Notes: generated by a model from the sequence alone, not told the origin. A stretch of DNA of 64,000 bases from Methylobacterium sp. J-048 (GCF_022829515.1 NZ_JAKSYL010000287.1:1-64000), one strand, 5' to 3'. Counted from the first letter of the stretch, positions 43,945-54,405 are shown. Numbers and translations are program-made.

Positions 43945-45276
43945 ATGGCCCCGACGAACGTACCGGACGCCGTCCCGGAGATCGAGCGGGAGACCCTGCG
44001 CAAGGTCACCTGGCGGATCCTCCCATTCCTGATGCTCGCCTACTTCATCGCCTTCCTTGACCGGGTGAATGCCGGCTTCGCGGCGCTGCAGATGAACCAC
44101 GATATCGGCCTCTCCGCGGCGCAGTTCGGCCTGGGCGGCGGGCTGTTCTACGTGTCCTACGTTCTGTGCGAGGTGCCGAGCAACCTCGCCATGGAGCGGT
44201 TCGGCGCCCGGATCTGGATCGCCCGGATCATGATCACCTGGGGCCTCGTCTCGGCCGCCATGGCCTTCGTCGTCGGCCCCACGTCGTTCTACGTCGTCCG
44301 GCTGCTGCTCGGCGCCTCCGAGGCGGGCTTCTTCCCCGGGGTGATCCTGTACCTGACCTACTGGTTCCCCCGCGCCTATCGGGGGCGGATCGTGGCCGTG
44401 TTCATGGTCGCGATCCCGATCTCCAGCTTCCTCGGCTCGCCGATCTCCGCGTCGATCCTCAACACCGACGGGATGCTCGGCTTCCGCGGCTGGCAGTGGC
44501 TGTTCATCCTGGAGGCGCTGCCGGCAGTGCTGCTGGGGCTTGTCGCCATCGCGATCCTGCCGGACGGACCCGGAAAGGCACGGTGGCTCACGCCGCAGCA
44601 GAGCGCGTGGCTCCAGGACCGGCTCGCCGCCGAGCGCGCCTCGGTGGTCGCGGGCGAGGCGGCGCCGGCCCGGCACCTCTCGGTCTGGCAGGTGATGCGC
44701 AACCGCTACGTGCTGGCTGCCTCGCTGATCTACGCCGGGGCATCGGGCGCCAGCCAATGCCTGTCGCTCTGGCAGCCGCAGATCATCAAGTCGTTCGGGC
44801 TGACGAACCTGGAGACCGGCCTGCTGAACTCGATTCCGTTCGGCATCGCCTCGGTTCTGATGATCCTGTGGGGCCGCTCCTCGGACAAGCGGCGCGAGCG
44901 GGTCTGGCACACCGCTTTGCCGCTCGGCCTGCTGGCCTTGAGCCTGGCGGCCTCGATCGCCACCGCACAATTGCTGCCGACGATCCTGATCCTGTGCCTC
45001 GCCGTCACGGCCACCTACATGGTGAAAGGGCCGTTCTGGGCGCTCTCCACCGAATGGCTTTCGGCCGGCGCAGCGGCGGCCGGCATCGCGCAGATCAACG
45101 CCATCGGCAATATCGGCGGGTTCGTCGGCACCTACCTGCTCGGTGTGATCAAGGACGCCACCGGCAGCTACCCGCTCGGCCTGCTGCCGCTGGTGGTGCT
45201 CTCGGGTGCCGGCTGCCTGCTGGTTGTGGGCCTTGGACGGGGCCGCGCCCGGGCCGTCGCGTCGGCGCGCGCCTGA
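43945..45276 (+). CDS. MFS transporter, anion:cation symporter (ACS) family
   Basis: A 443-residue carrier of the ACS branch (TtuB/phthalate-permease-like). The first helix carries FLDRVNAGFAALQM; the loop after helix 2 has the motif-A-like RFGARIWIARI; helix 4-5 has ASEAGFFPGVILYLTYWFP, a family hallmark. CCCGGAGG ribosome-binding site precedes the ATG. It is single-gene, with no enzyme next to it that names the substrate. Tartrate, phthalate and other aromatic or hydroxy acids are known substrates of relatives. Confidence 0.88.
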   Translation: MAPTNVPDAVPEIERETLRKVTWRILPFLMLAYFIAFLDRVNAGFAALQMNHDIGLSAAQFGLGGGLFYVSYVLCEVPSNLAMERFGARIWIARIMITWGLVSAAMAFVVGPTSFYVVRLLLGASEAGFFPGVILYLTYWFPRAYRGRIVAVFMVAIPISSFLGSPISASILNTDGMLGFRGWQWLFILEALPAVLLGLVAIAILPDGPGKARWLTPQQSAWLQDRLAAERASVVAGEAAPARHLSVWQVMRNRYVLAASLIYAGASGASQCLSLWQPQIIKSFGLTNLETGLLNSIPFGIASVLMILWGRSSDKRRERVWHTALPLGLLALSLAASIATAQLLPTILILCLAVTATYMVKGPFWALSTEWLSAGAAAAGIAQINAIGNIGGFVGTYLLGVIKDATGSYPLGLLPLVVLSGAGCLLVVGLGRGRARAVASARA

Positions 45277-45824
45277 GCACGCTCGGATGCCAGCGACTGA
45301 TTCGCGGGCGGGGACGCGCACGGCAGCCGCTTACCGCGGGCGGAGGGCCTATCCGACACCGAATCGTGCCGCCTTGCGATCGTGACGCCGCTCACAAAAT
45401 CAGATTTCTGTGGTGGGCTGGGACGTTACGGCTAGGCCGATCAGAGACGCGAATGTCGCAGCGTGATCAGTATCGCTGAGAACGTCAAATCCTGATCCGC
45501 GACGGACGTATCATCAGGCAAGCGGTAAAGAATATCCGCGTCAGAGTGCAGGGACATTTCCCGTGCGCTGCTTGGTCGCACGGCAAGTTGACAAGTCAAG
45601 GCTGCGATGTGCCTACTCCTAACCCTGGAGTATGAAGCTCCAGGCGGTCTCTTCCTCGGCCATGATAGCCTTCGGAAGACTTGGCGCACGATGGCGGCGC
45701 GCCGCGTATTTTAATCCCAGCGATTTTGCAATCATATTTCGGTCCTTATTGCGCTTGGTAATGCGTATCAGCCATTCGGCGACGTGCATTCATGCGGTCG
45801 AAGTTATTTTGGATGCTGAAAAGG

Positions 45825-45855
45825 GACGCTGCCAGCTCGTGCGGCTGGCAGCGTC
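45825..45855. terminator. Strong perfect hairpin (12-bp stem, 7-nt loop)
   Basis: GACGCTGCCAGC pairs perfectly with GCTGGCAGCGTC around TCGTGCG. On the minus strand it is followed by CCCTTTTC, a short T run, so it could end a minus-strand transcript; on the plus strand no T run follows. It could also be part of a small RNA. Confidence 0.45.
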
Positions 45856-46015
45856 GCAATCACCGCGCTGATTTGCGATTGTCGATATTTAAATTCGGGA
45901 ATAAAACAAAAAGCAAATGAATTTATTTAAATTTCTTTAGTTATCATGAAAATAATACTGACTTCAATCGGAATACTTAAATCATAACTGTAGAGTTTCG
46001 GTGAGGGGCGATTTG

Positions 46016-46054
46016 ATGCGGAATGTCGTCAAACCAAGTGCTTGGAGTTCGTGA
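46016..46054 (+). CDS. Possible 12-residue leader peptide
   Basis: An ATG with GAGGGG seven bases upstream opens a 12-codon frame that ends TGA one base before the preferred ATG of the next gene. Such a layout can couple translation of the second gene to the first. It may equally be chance; no attenuator structure or biased codons were seen. Confidence 0.3.
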   Translation: MRNVVKPSAWSS

Positions 46055-46055
46055 G

Positions 46056-46685
46056 ATGTTCGCTGTCAGCCCTGTCGCGGCTACGTCCGTCGCCGCATCC
46101 AGGCCTCTACAGGTCGATGCGCCGGAGCGGGTCGCGTCGGTGATAGCCAATATTCTTCCTGCGCCGGTGGTGCTGGATCCGCGGGCGACTTACGCCCTGT
46201 CGACTCAGACGGCCGATGCCGTTCTGTCTCTCGTCCAGGCTAAGGCGTCCGCACAGGATGCGGTCGTGTTTCTCCCACACCAGGTCGAAACCTCGCCGCT
46301 CCAGAACGCCGAGAACGCACCACGGCCCGTGCTCGCCGGCGATACGCGCTTGGATAGGAGCGCGAGCGGCGACGTGGCTTCAGCATCCCGGGTTTCGAGC
46401 GATCGTGCAACGACGGCGGTCTTCGAACCGTCGATCGTCGAAACAAAGACGGTCCAGCAAGCCAAGCAGGCCGCAGATTGGGAAGCCTATCTATACAAAA
46501 TCACTCATATTGATGTCAATGTTGCAAATGCGATCAGCTTCTATCTGATGGCCAACGACGCAAACTACAGAGATTTCAAAACTGAGCATCCGAGCGTCGA
46601 CGTTCACTGGATTAACGTCGATAACAAAAAGATCGTCTCGCTTTGGCCGAGGATAACCGACAAATGGTTCTCCGAGACGGTCTGA
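46056..46685 (+). CDS. Hypothetical protein with low-complexity N-terminal half
   Basis: A 209-residue protein matching no family I recognise. Residues 1-130 are rich in Ala, Val, Ser and Pro and probably disordered. Residues 135-209 look folded and differ in composition (more Asn, Lys, Tyr, Ile): they include ITHIDVNVANAISFYLM and HPSVDVHWINVDNKKIVSL. The local G+C drops there, which suggests another origin. GGAG eight bases before 46056 favours this ATG over 46023. No signal peptide. No neighbour suggests a role. Confidence 0.5.
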   Translation: MFAVSPVAATSVAASRPLQVDAPERVASVIANILPAPVVLDPRATYALSTQTADAVLSLVQAKASAQDAVVFLPHQVETSPLQNAENAPRPVLAGDTRLDRSASGDVASASRVSSDRATTAVFEPSIVETKTVQQAKQAADWEAYLYKITHIDVNVANAISFYLMANDANYRDFKTEHPSVDVHWINVDNKKIVSLWPRITDKWFSETV

Positions 46686-46724
46686 CGATTGTTTCGCCTT
46701 CGATCATCATCGGACCGAGATCGC

Positions 46725-46766
46725 AGGTTCAAGCGGGATCTTGCCGCCAAGAGGCGGTTTGAACCT
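46725..46766 (+). terminator. Compound hairpin after the orphan gene
   Basis: AGGTTCAA (46725-46732) pairs with TTGAACCT (46759-46766), and inside it CCGCC/GGCGG closes an AAGA loop. It begins 40 bases after the stop and is followed by TGTTTG. Probably a transcription terminator. Confidence 0.5.
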
Positions 46767-46880
46767 TGTTTGAGACATCATCGAACGCCTCTTTCCATCG
46801 GTGTTTGGTGCCATCGATGCGCGGCCATCGGCCTCCTGTGATCGCGGTCTCGGCGCTGGCCTGATGGCGAGCGGGCAGGA

Positions 46881-47735
46881 TCAGAGCACCGGCAGCAGGG
46901 TCCGGATATGCGCCGCGAAGGTGCGGGTCAGCGGCGAGGCGTGTCGCTCGTCGACGCGGACCACGAGGCCGATCTTCGGCAGGGGCGGCAATCCGGCGGT
47001 GCGCGCGAGGATGCGCAGATCCCCCGGCACGGCGGCCTGGGTCAGCACCGCGATTGCCTGCCCGGAGCGCACCACCGCTAGAAGCCCGGAGAGGCTGCCG
47101 CTGGCATAGGCGATCCGGTAGCTGCGCCCGGTCTGGTCGAAAGATGCGAGCGCCGCGCGATGATCCAGCGTATCCGGGTCGCCCAGCGCCAGCCGGAGCG
47201 GGTCCGGCCAGTCGGTCGCGCCGTCCTTGGCGCCGACCCAGACGAGCGCCTCGCGCCGCAGGATCTCTCGCTCCGCGTCGAGCGGAACCGAGATCAGCGC
47301 CAGGTCTAGGCCGCCGCGCTCGAAACGGTTCACCAGCCGGGGCGTGGCCGCGCAGACCACCTCGATCACCACCGCGGGGTGCAGTTGCGCGAAGCTGCGC
47401 AGCAGCGCCGGAAGGAACGCATCGGCGTAATCGTCCGGACAGCCGAAGCGCAGCGTCCCATCCAGTCGGCCGCCCGAGAGTTCCGCCAGGGCGTCGTCGT
47501 GTGCGGCCAGGATCCGGCGCGCATGGACCAGCAGGCGCTCGCCATGGACCGTCAGGAGTACACCGCGCCCGGTCCGGGTCAGCAGCGCTTGGCCGACGAT
47601 ATCCTCCAGGCGCTTCATCTGCATGCTGAGCGCCGCTTGGCTTCGCCCGACCCGCTCGGCGGCACGGCTCAAGGCGCCGGTCTCGGCGACGAGGGCGAAG
47701 CTGCGCAGCAGGTCGATATCCAGGGCTGCAGCCAT
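46881..47735 (-). CDS. dgdR: LysR-family regulator, probable DgdR
   Basis: A 284-residue LysR regulator. The N-terminal helix-turn-helix is at residues 7-65 (AETGALSRAAERVGRSQAALSMQMKRLE in family form), followed by a periplasmic-binding-like effector domain (90-284). It is divergent from dgdA across 94 bases; in Burkholderia cepacia dgdA is controlled by an adjacent, divergent LysR repressor DgdR. The effector there is a dialkylglycine such as 2-methylalanine. ATG at 47735 follows an in-frame TTG. Confidence 0.82.
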   Translation of the reverse strand: MAAALDIDLLRSFALVAETGALSRAAERVGRSQAALSMQMKRLEDIVGQALLTRTGRGVLLTVHGERLLVHARRILAAHDDALAELSGGRLDGTLRFGCPDDYADAFLPALLRSFAQLHPAVVIEVVCAATPRLVNRFERGGLDLALISVPLDAEREILRREALVWVGAKDGATDWPDPLRLALGDPDTLDHRAALASFDQTGRSYRIAYASGSLSGLLAVVRSGQAIAVLTQAAVPGDLRILARTAGLPPLPKIGLVVRVDERHASPLTRTFAAHIRTLLPVL

Positions 47736-47796
47736 CAAATTTTCTGAAGCCTCGGTTCAGATCTATCAGCTACCGTGACGGCGCTCGCGTGCCTAG

Positions 47797-49131
<1,335 letters not shown>

Positions 49132-49159
49132 CGCGCCCACGACTTGGATCCCATAGGGC

Positions 49160-49255
49160 AAGCCCTTTGGCGGGGTTCGGGGGCGGAGCTCCCGAGATAC
49201 CAGGGCTCTACCCTGGACCCGTAAAAGGTCGACGACCTTTTGAAACCGGGACTTT
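49160..49255. repeat. Three-hairpin dispersed repeat element
   Basis: Three small hairpins in a row: around GGGGGCGGAGCTCCC (49189 region), CCAGGG/CCCTGG (49200-49216) and AAAAGGTC/GACCTTTT (49223-49241). The wording resembles a short intergenic repeat seen many times in Methylobacterium-type and related genomes (recall). It lies between convergent dgdA and the ABC-F gene, and the last hairpin could end transcription from both sides. One copy is present here. Confidence 0.6.
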
Positions 49256-49291
49256 CGTGATCAGTCCTGGACGACGCCGGGCAGCACGCGC

Positions 49292-51157
49292 TCAGGCCGC
49301 CTCGATCTCTTCGCTGACCGTCAGCCATTCCTCCTCGGCGGAAGCGAGCGCGCTCGCGGCGTCGGCGCGCATCTTGGCGATCTCGCCCGCCTTGGCGGCG
49401 TTCTCCCGGAAGGCCGAACCGTCCTCCAAGGCGGCGTCGATCTTCTGGATCGCCGCGGTCAGCTTGGCCATGCGGGCTTCGATCCCGTCGAGCTTCTTGC
49501 GCAAGGGGGCGATGGCGGCCCGGCGCTCGACGCCCGCCCGGCGCGCCTCGGCCTTCTGACCACCGGCCGGCTCGGCGTCGCGCTCCTCATCGCGCTCGGG
49601 ACCGGACAGGACGAACCGGCGGTAATCGTCCATGTCGCCGTCGAAGGTCTTCACCGTACCGTCGGCCACCAGCCACAGCCGGTCGGCGCAGGCCTCGACC
49701 AGAAAGCGGTCGTGGCTCACCAGGATGACCGCGCCCTCGTAATCGTTGATCGCCTCGACCAGGGCTTGGCGGCTCTCGATGTCGAGGTGGTTGGTCGGCT
49801 CGTCGAGGATCAGCAGATGCGGGCCGTGGAAGGCCGCGAGCCCCATCAGCAGGCGCGCCTTCTCGCCGCCCGAGAGCTTTTCCACCGGCGTATCGGCCTT
49901 GTTGGCGCCGAATCCGAGCCGGGCGGTGGCCGAGCGCACCTTCGCCTCCGGCACGTCCGGCATCAGCGTGCGGACATGCGCGTAGGCGCTCTCGGCAGGC
50001 CGCAACTCGTCGAGCTGATGCTGGGCGAAATACGCGACCTGCATCTTGGACGAGCGCCGCATCTCCCCGGCGATCGTCCCGAGCCGGCCGCCGATCAGCT
50101 TGCAGAAGGTCGACTTGCCGTTGCCGTTGGCGCCGAGCAGCGCGACCCGGTCGTCGGGCGCGAGGTTGAGGTCGAGCCCGCTGAGCACGACGCGGTCGCC
50201 GTAGCCGGCCTTGACCCGCTCCATGGAGACGATCGGCGGCGACAACGGCTTCTCCGGGCTCGGCAGGTGGATCACCGGCACGTCGTCCTCGATCAGGGCC
50301 GCGATCGGCTCCATCTTGGCCAGCCGCTTCACCCGCGATTGGGCCTGGCGCGCCTTGGTCGCCTTCGCCTTGAACCGGTCGATGAAGCTCTGCAGATGCG
50401 CCCGCTCGGCATCCTGCTTCACCTTGGCCTTGGCGAGCAGCATGCGCTTCTCGGAAAGCTGCTTGGCGAAACTGGTGTAGCCGCCCCGGTAGATCGTCAG
50501 CTTGCCCCGGTCGAGATGCAGGATGTGATCGACGCTGGTGTCGAGCAGGTCGCGGTCGTGGCTGATGATGATCGCGGTGCGCGGGTAGCGCTCGAGATAA
50601 TCATAGAGCCAGAGCGTCCCCTCGATGTCGAGGTAGTTGGTCGGCTCGTCCAGCAGCAGCAGGTCGGGCTCGGAGAACAGCACGGCGGCGAGCGCCACGC
50701 GCATCCGCCAGCCGCCGGAGAAGTCCGCACAGGGGCGTGCCTGCGCCGCCGCATCGAAGCCCAGACCGTGCAGGATCGCGGCGGCCCGCGCGGGCGCCGA
50801 ATGGGCGCCGATATCGACCAGCCGGGTCTCGATCTCGGCCCGGCGCAGGCCGTCGGCATGCTCGGCCTCGGCCATCAGCCGGGCGCGCTCGGTGTCGGCG
50901 GCGAGCACCACCGCGTGCAGCGTCTCCGGGCCGGCCGGCGCCTCCTGGGCGACCGCACCGATGCGCATGCCCTTGGGCAGCGAGACCGATTTCGCGTCCA
51001 CCGGCAAGTCGCCGAGGATCGCCTTGAACAGCGTCGTCTTGCCGGCGCCGTTGCGCCCGACGAGACCCACGCGCGCGCCCTCGGGGATCGAGAAGTTCGC
51101 GGCGTCGAGGATCAGGCGATCGCCGATGCGGTAGGTGAGGTCATGGACGCGCAGCAT
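49292..51157 (-). CDS. ABC-F family ATPase
   Basis: A 621-residue cytoplasmic protein with two ABC domains and no membrane segment. Domain 1: GRNGAGKTT (34-42), FSGGWRMR and LLLDEPTNYLD. Domain 2: GANGNGKST, LSGGEKARLLMG and LLILDEPTNHLD. The linker between them is charged and helical, and the C-terminus (about 545-621) is a coiled coil with Ala, Lys and Glu. ABC-F proteins act on ribosomes (translation factors or drug protection). Length fits the Uup/YheS-like branch. It stands alone, convergent with dgdA. Confidence 0.9.
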   Translation of the reverse strand: MLRVHDLTYRIGDRLILDAANFSIPEGARVGLVGRNGAGKTTLFKAILGDLPVDAKSVSLPKGMRIGAVAQEAPAGPETLHAVVLAADTERARLMAEAEHADGLRRAEIETRLVDIGAHSAPARAAAILHGLGFDAAAQARPCADFSGGWRMRVALAAVLFSEPDLLLLDEPTNYLDIEGTLWLYDYLERYPRTAIIISHDRDLLDTSVDHILHLDRGKLTIYRGGYTSFAKQLSEKRMLLAKAKVKQDAERAHLQSFIDRFKAKATKARQAQSRVKRLAKMEPIAALIEDDVPVIHLPSPEKPLSPPIVSMERVKAGYGDRVVLSGLDLNLAPDDRVALLGANGNGKSTFCKLIGGRLGTIAGEMRRSSKMQVAYFAQHQLDELRPAESAYAHVRTLMPDVPEAKVRSATARLGFGANKADTPVEKLSGGEKARLLMGLAAFHGPHLLILDEPTNHLDIESRQALVEAINDYEGAVILVSHDRFLVEACADRLWLVADGTVKTFDGDMDDYRRFVLSGPERDEERDAEPAGGQKAEARRAGVERRAAIAPLRKKLDGIEARMAKLTAAIQKIDAALEDGSAFRENAAKAGEIAKMRADAASALASAEEEWLTVSEEIEAA

Positions 51158-51479
51158 GGCGGCGTTCTGGCCGTCCGGGAGCGGGGAGGCAAGCGCCCTG
51201 TCGGCGCCTTCGCATGCCGCCCGGCCGGGCAAGATGACGCGACCGCGGAAACTTTATTGCTGCACTGAAAGGAAAAATCGACAGCGGCCACTTTAACGGA
51301 ATCGCATCACTCTCGGTCGAATATGTGACACTTCTTCGACACCGGCGCCGCGGATAGTGTTCAACCCGCCCGTTGGTAGGTGCCGGAGAGCCGGAGTTTC
51401 GCGGTTGCGGAGCGGCGTCGTGAAGGCCGGTCCGCTGGGTTGTGCGCCCATCGAGGGGGCGTGTGGTGGGAGTGGCGCT
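51158..51479. other. Divergent intergenic region, ABC-F / HD-GYP
   Basis: About 320 bases. The stretch 51250-51330 is A+T-richer than the rest and probably holds promoters. An in-frame GTG at 51357 could extend the HD-GYP protein by 41 residues, but the extension has no domain. Nothing else was seen. Confidence 0.5.
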
Positions 51480-52547
51480 TTGAGTCGGACCGTGATCCTG
51501 ACCGATGATCTCGGCCGTGGCGAGCGCTTGATCCGCAACCTCGGCGGCGGCCCGAGCCTCGTTCTCCACGATCTCTACGGGGATGCCGAACCGCCCACGG
51601 GTGCGGCCTTGGTGATTAGCGACGTGAGCGCGCTGACATCCGATGCTGTGCTTCGGCTGCGCAGGGCGCTTGCGGCGACGCGCGACAAGACCACGCCGTT
51701 CCTCGCCTTGATTCATGGCAATCTCGGGCGCGGCGAGATCCAGGCGACCGCCCTCGGCGCCACGCGGATCCTCCCGGCTTCCGCGGCGACCGCGCTGCTC
51801 GTCAAAGCGGTCGCCGGCTTGAGCACAACGGGCCGCAGACCCGACGACCCCACCGACCTTTGGCGCTGCGCCGAAGAGGCACGGTGCGCCTTCACGGCGA
51901 TCTTCCGTGGCGACGCGGCCCCATCTGCCGCGATCGTCGATGCCGGCACCACCATCGTCAACCGGGCGATCCGCGAGTCGAAGGTCCGCGATTGGCTGGA
52001 CGTGGTCGCGGGTTTCGACGACGTGACGCATCGGCATTGTCTTGCCGTGGCCGGCTTGGCGGCCGCCTTCGCCCAGAGCCTTGGTCTCAACGAAGCCGAC
52101 GCCCATCATCTCACCAAGGGGGCGCTGCTGCACGACATCGGCAAGTCGCGGATCCCGCTCGCGATCCTGAACAAGCCGGCTCCGCTGACCCCGGAGGAGC
52201 GGGTCGAGATGGATCGCCATCCGTCGATCGGCCACGGGATGCTGATCGGCGGGGGCTACGATGCCGGGACGCTCGCGGTCGTCCGCTCGCATCACGAATT
52301 TCTCGACGGATCGGGTTACCCGGACGGGTTGCGGGCTGCGGAGATCTCCGATCTGGTCCGACTGATCACGATCTGCGATATTTTCGCGGCGCTGATCGAG
52401 GCACGCCCCTACAAGGCTCCGAAGCCGGTTCGGGAGGCTTACGCGATCCTCGAAAAAATGGGCCCGAAGCTCGACGCCGACCTCGTCCGGGCGTTCCGCC
52501 AGGTGGCTTTCGCGTGCGAGCAGCCGAGCCTTCGCGCCTCGGCCTGA
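51480..52547 (+). CDS. HD-GYP domain protein with degenerate receiver-like N-terminus
   Basis: A 355-residue putative cyclic-di-GMP phosphodiesterase. Residues 1-110 look like a worn-down response-regulator receiver (VILTDDLGRGERLIRNL; ALVISDVSAL), without a clear phospho-acceptor Asp/Lys set. The HD-GYP domain spans about 165-350 with HD at 218-219 (LLHDIGKSRIP), HHE at 271-273 and GYP at 279-281 (DGSGYPDG), so the metal and signature residues are intact. TTG start follows GGGAG by eight bases. It is convergent with lpxC (11 bases). Confidence 0.82.
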   Translation: MSRTVILTDDLGRGERLIRNLGGGPSLVLHDLYGDAEPPTGAALVISDVSALTSDAVLRLRRALAATRDKTTPFLALIHGNLGRGEIQATALGATRILPASAATALLVKAVAGLSTTGRRPDDPTDLWRCAEEARCAFTAIFRGDAAPSAAIVDAGTTIVNRAIRESKVRDWLDVVAGFDDVTHRHCLAVAGLAAAFAQSLGLNEADAHHLTKGALLHDIGKSRIPLAILNKPAPLTPEERVEMDRHPSIGHGMLIGGGYDAGTLAVVRSHHEFLDGSGYPDGLRAAEISDLVRLITICDIFAALIEARPYKAPKPVREAYAILEKMGPKLDADLVRAFRQVAFACEQPSLRASA

Positions 52548-52557
52548 ACCGGCACGG

Positions 52558-53469
52558 TCAGACCAGCTCCCAGGCCGTTCTCTCGCGCATCAGCGCACCG
52601 ACCAGCGCGTGGTTCAGCTCGTGCCCGGTATGGAAGGCGGCCACGTGGCCCTCGACCGGGTGGCCGGCCAGCGCCAGATCGCCGATGAGGTCCAGGATCC
52701 GGTGGCGGACCGGCTCCCCCGGAACGCGCATCCCGCCGAGCACGGACCCGCGCCAGAGCAGCGCCGCCGAGTGCGGCGAGACCCCCTGCAGGAAATCCCG
52801 GCCCGAGACCCAGCCGTAGGCGCGGCCGGCCATGGCCCGGAAATACCGTCCGAAGCTGCGCGAGGGGGCGATGTCCTGCACGAAGCTCTCCGGTGTGATG
52901 AAGCCGGACCAGTCGATCGCGCCGAAATGGGCGAGCGCCACATGCCCGGCGACGTGCAGGCCCGCGCCCGGCCCGATCTGGATCCGGCGCCGCCCGTCTT
53001 CGACCGTGACCGTCCTGCGCAAGCGGATCACCCGGCAGGGGGCGGGTTGCTCGGATCGCCCGACCGCCCGGATCGCCTCGCACCAGGGGATCGCGCTGCC
53101 GTCGAAGATCGGTAATTCGTCGGCATCGATCTCGACCAGCGCGTTGTCGATTCTGAGGGCGTGCAGGGACGCCAGCAGGTGCTCGATCGTGCGGACGAGC
53201 GCGCCCTCGCGCCGGATCGCCGCCGAGAGCGGCTGCGACTCCCGATACTGCCACAGGGCCGGCACATCGATCGTCCGCCCGCACTTCAGGCGCCGGCGGA
53301 AGACGATGCGGTGCCCCACAGGGGCCGGACAGACCCGGACGGTGGCATAGCGGCCCGAATGCAAGCTGTGGCCGGCGCGTTCGAAGGCAGCGGCCAATGT
53401 CGCTTGATGCCGGCCGATCGATAGGACCGGTCCCGACTTCAAACCTGCGATTTCGAACGCTTGGTGCAT
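52558..53469 (-). CDS. lpxC: LpxC paralogue, UDP-3-O-acyl-N-acetylglucosamine deacetylase-like
   Basis: A 303-residue Zn-dependent deacetylase fold. By comparison with E. coli LpxC the key residues are present: Glu96-His97 (IEHLLAS), His256 and Asp260 (RHRILDLIGD), and His283 (TGHELNH). The N-terminal half is divergent, and the usual GVGLHTG is AGHSLHSG. The family normally catalyses the first committed lipid A step. No cell-division genes lie beside it as they do at the usual lpxC locus, so this may be a second copy. It is divergent from a Crp/Fnr regulator, 245 bases away. Confidence 0.8.
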   Translation of the reverse strand: MHQAFEIAGLKSGPVLSIGRHQATLAAAFERAGHSLHSGRYATVRVCPAPVGHRIVFRRRLKCGRTIDVPALWQYRESQPLSAAIRREGALVRTIEHLLASLHALRIDNALVEIDADELPIFDGSAIPWCEAIRAVGRSEQPAPCRVIRLRRTVTVEDGRRRIQIGPGAGLHVAGHVALAHFGAIDWSGFITPESFVQDIAPSRSFGRYFRAMAGRAYGWVSGRDFLQGVSPHSAALLWRGSVLGGMRVPGEPVRHRILDLIGDLALAGHPVEGHVAAFHTGHELNHALVGALMRERTAWELV

Positions 53470-53714
53470 CGGGATTCGTCGGGCGCCGCAGCACGGGAAA
53501 TTATCCCTCTTCCCCGATCCACGCTAATAAACTCCTGTTCATCCGAGCGCGGCTTGACCGGTCCGCGCGCGGCCGTCACGATCAAGTCCGCCTCATCGAT
53601 CGAGCGCGGCCGGATTGGTGCGCTGCGCGCGATGCGGGCTGCACCCGTCCCCAGTATTGCTGGTTGGCTCCCGTCAGGGCAGGGACGGAGGCCGAGGCCG
53701 AAGGGACAGGATCG

Positions 53715-54401
53715 ATGGCGCGGTTGGGGACGATACCCTTCTTCAAGGATCCGGGCATCGAGCTCGGCCCGTTCGAGACCCGCTGCCATTGGCGCCGCTT
53801 CGACGAGAACGAGGTGCTGGTCGACTTCGACGACATCTCCACGGACGTCTATTTCATCGCCTCGGGCGAGGTGCGCATCCTCAACCGGACCCAGTCCGGC
53901 AAGGAGGTGATCCTCGGCGAGATGCGCGGCGGGGCCTTTTTCGGCGAGCTCGCCGCCATCGACGGCATCGGCCGTTCGGCCAACGTCACGGCGCTCACCC
54001 GCGGCGAGGTCTGCGTGGTTCCGGCGGCGGTGTTCCGCCAGATGGTGTTTGCCTCCGAGGCCATCGCCGACCGGCTGTTCCGGCTGCTGGCCAAGCGCGT
54101 GCGCGAACTCAACACCCGGCTCATGGAGCACGCGCTCCTCGACCTGAAGCACCGGCTCTACGCCGAGCTGCTGCGTCTCTCGGTTCCGAGATCGGGCACG
54201 TCGGGCGAGCGGGTCGTGTCGCCGCCGCCCTATCACCACGTGCTGGCCGCCCGGATCGGCTGCCGGCGCGAGCAGGTCACCCGCGAATTCACCGCCATGG
54301 CGTCCGAGGGGCTGGTCGACCGCACGCGCGGAGCCCTGGTCCTGCGCCGGCCCGACCTGCTCGAGGCGCGCGTGGCCGAGGCTTTGCGCGAGGATTCCTG
54401 A
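53715..54401 (+). CDS. Crp/Fnr-family transcription regulator
   Basis: A 228-residue regulator: cyclic-nucleotide-binding-like beta-roll (about 20-130, with GEMRGGAFFGELAAIDG at the ligand pocket), dimer helix, and C-terminal winged helix (165-215) with ARIGCRREQVTREF as recognition helix. No Fnr cysteine cluster is seen. In cAMP-receptor-type proteins the pocket has an Arg-Ser pair; here it is Ile-Gly-Arg-Ser (GIGRSANV), which is compatible with cAMP binding. ATG at 53715 is chosen because it starts the domain. The polyamine-type ABC genes follow four bases later. Confidence 0.88.
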   Translation: MARLGTIPFFKDPGIELGPFETRCHWRRFDENEVLVDFDDISTDVYFIASGEVRILNRTQSGKEVILGEMRGGAFFGELAAIDGIGRSANVTALTRGEVCVVPAAVFRQMVFASEAIADRLFRLLAKRVRELNTRLMEHALLDLKHRLYAELLRLSVPRSGTSGERVVSPPPYHHVLAARIGCRREQVTREFTAMASEGLVDRTRGALVLRRPDLLEARVAEALREDS

Positions 54402-54405
54402 AGCC

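Larger units (their letters stand above)
45277..46055. other. Long, partly A+T-rich intergenic region
   Basis: About 780 bases between the ACS carrier and the orphan gene. The last 250 bases fall far below the window's G+C (AAACAAAAAGCAAATG, ATTTAAATTTCTT). It holds a perfect 12-bp hairpin at 45825-45855 and a short leader reading frame (both listed). Two open frames, 45632-45871 (+) and 45441-45689 (-), have no recognisable domain or ribosome-binding site and are not called. Confidence 0.55.

Noticed and set aside
45632-45871. Possible 79-residue protein
   Set aside because: There is no ribosome-binding site or domain, and its 3' end is the arm of a perfect hairpin, so non-coding use is more likely.
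46725-46745. GGTTCAAG resembling a tRNA T-arm
   Set aside because: No acceptor stem, anticodon arm or CCA end can be built around it; it is one arm of a terminator-like hairpin.
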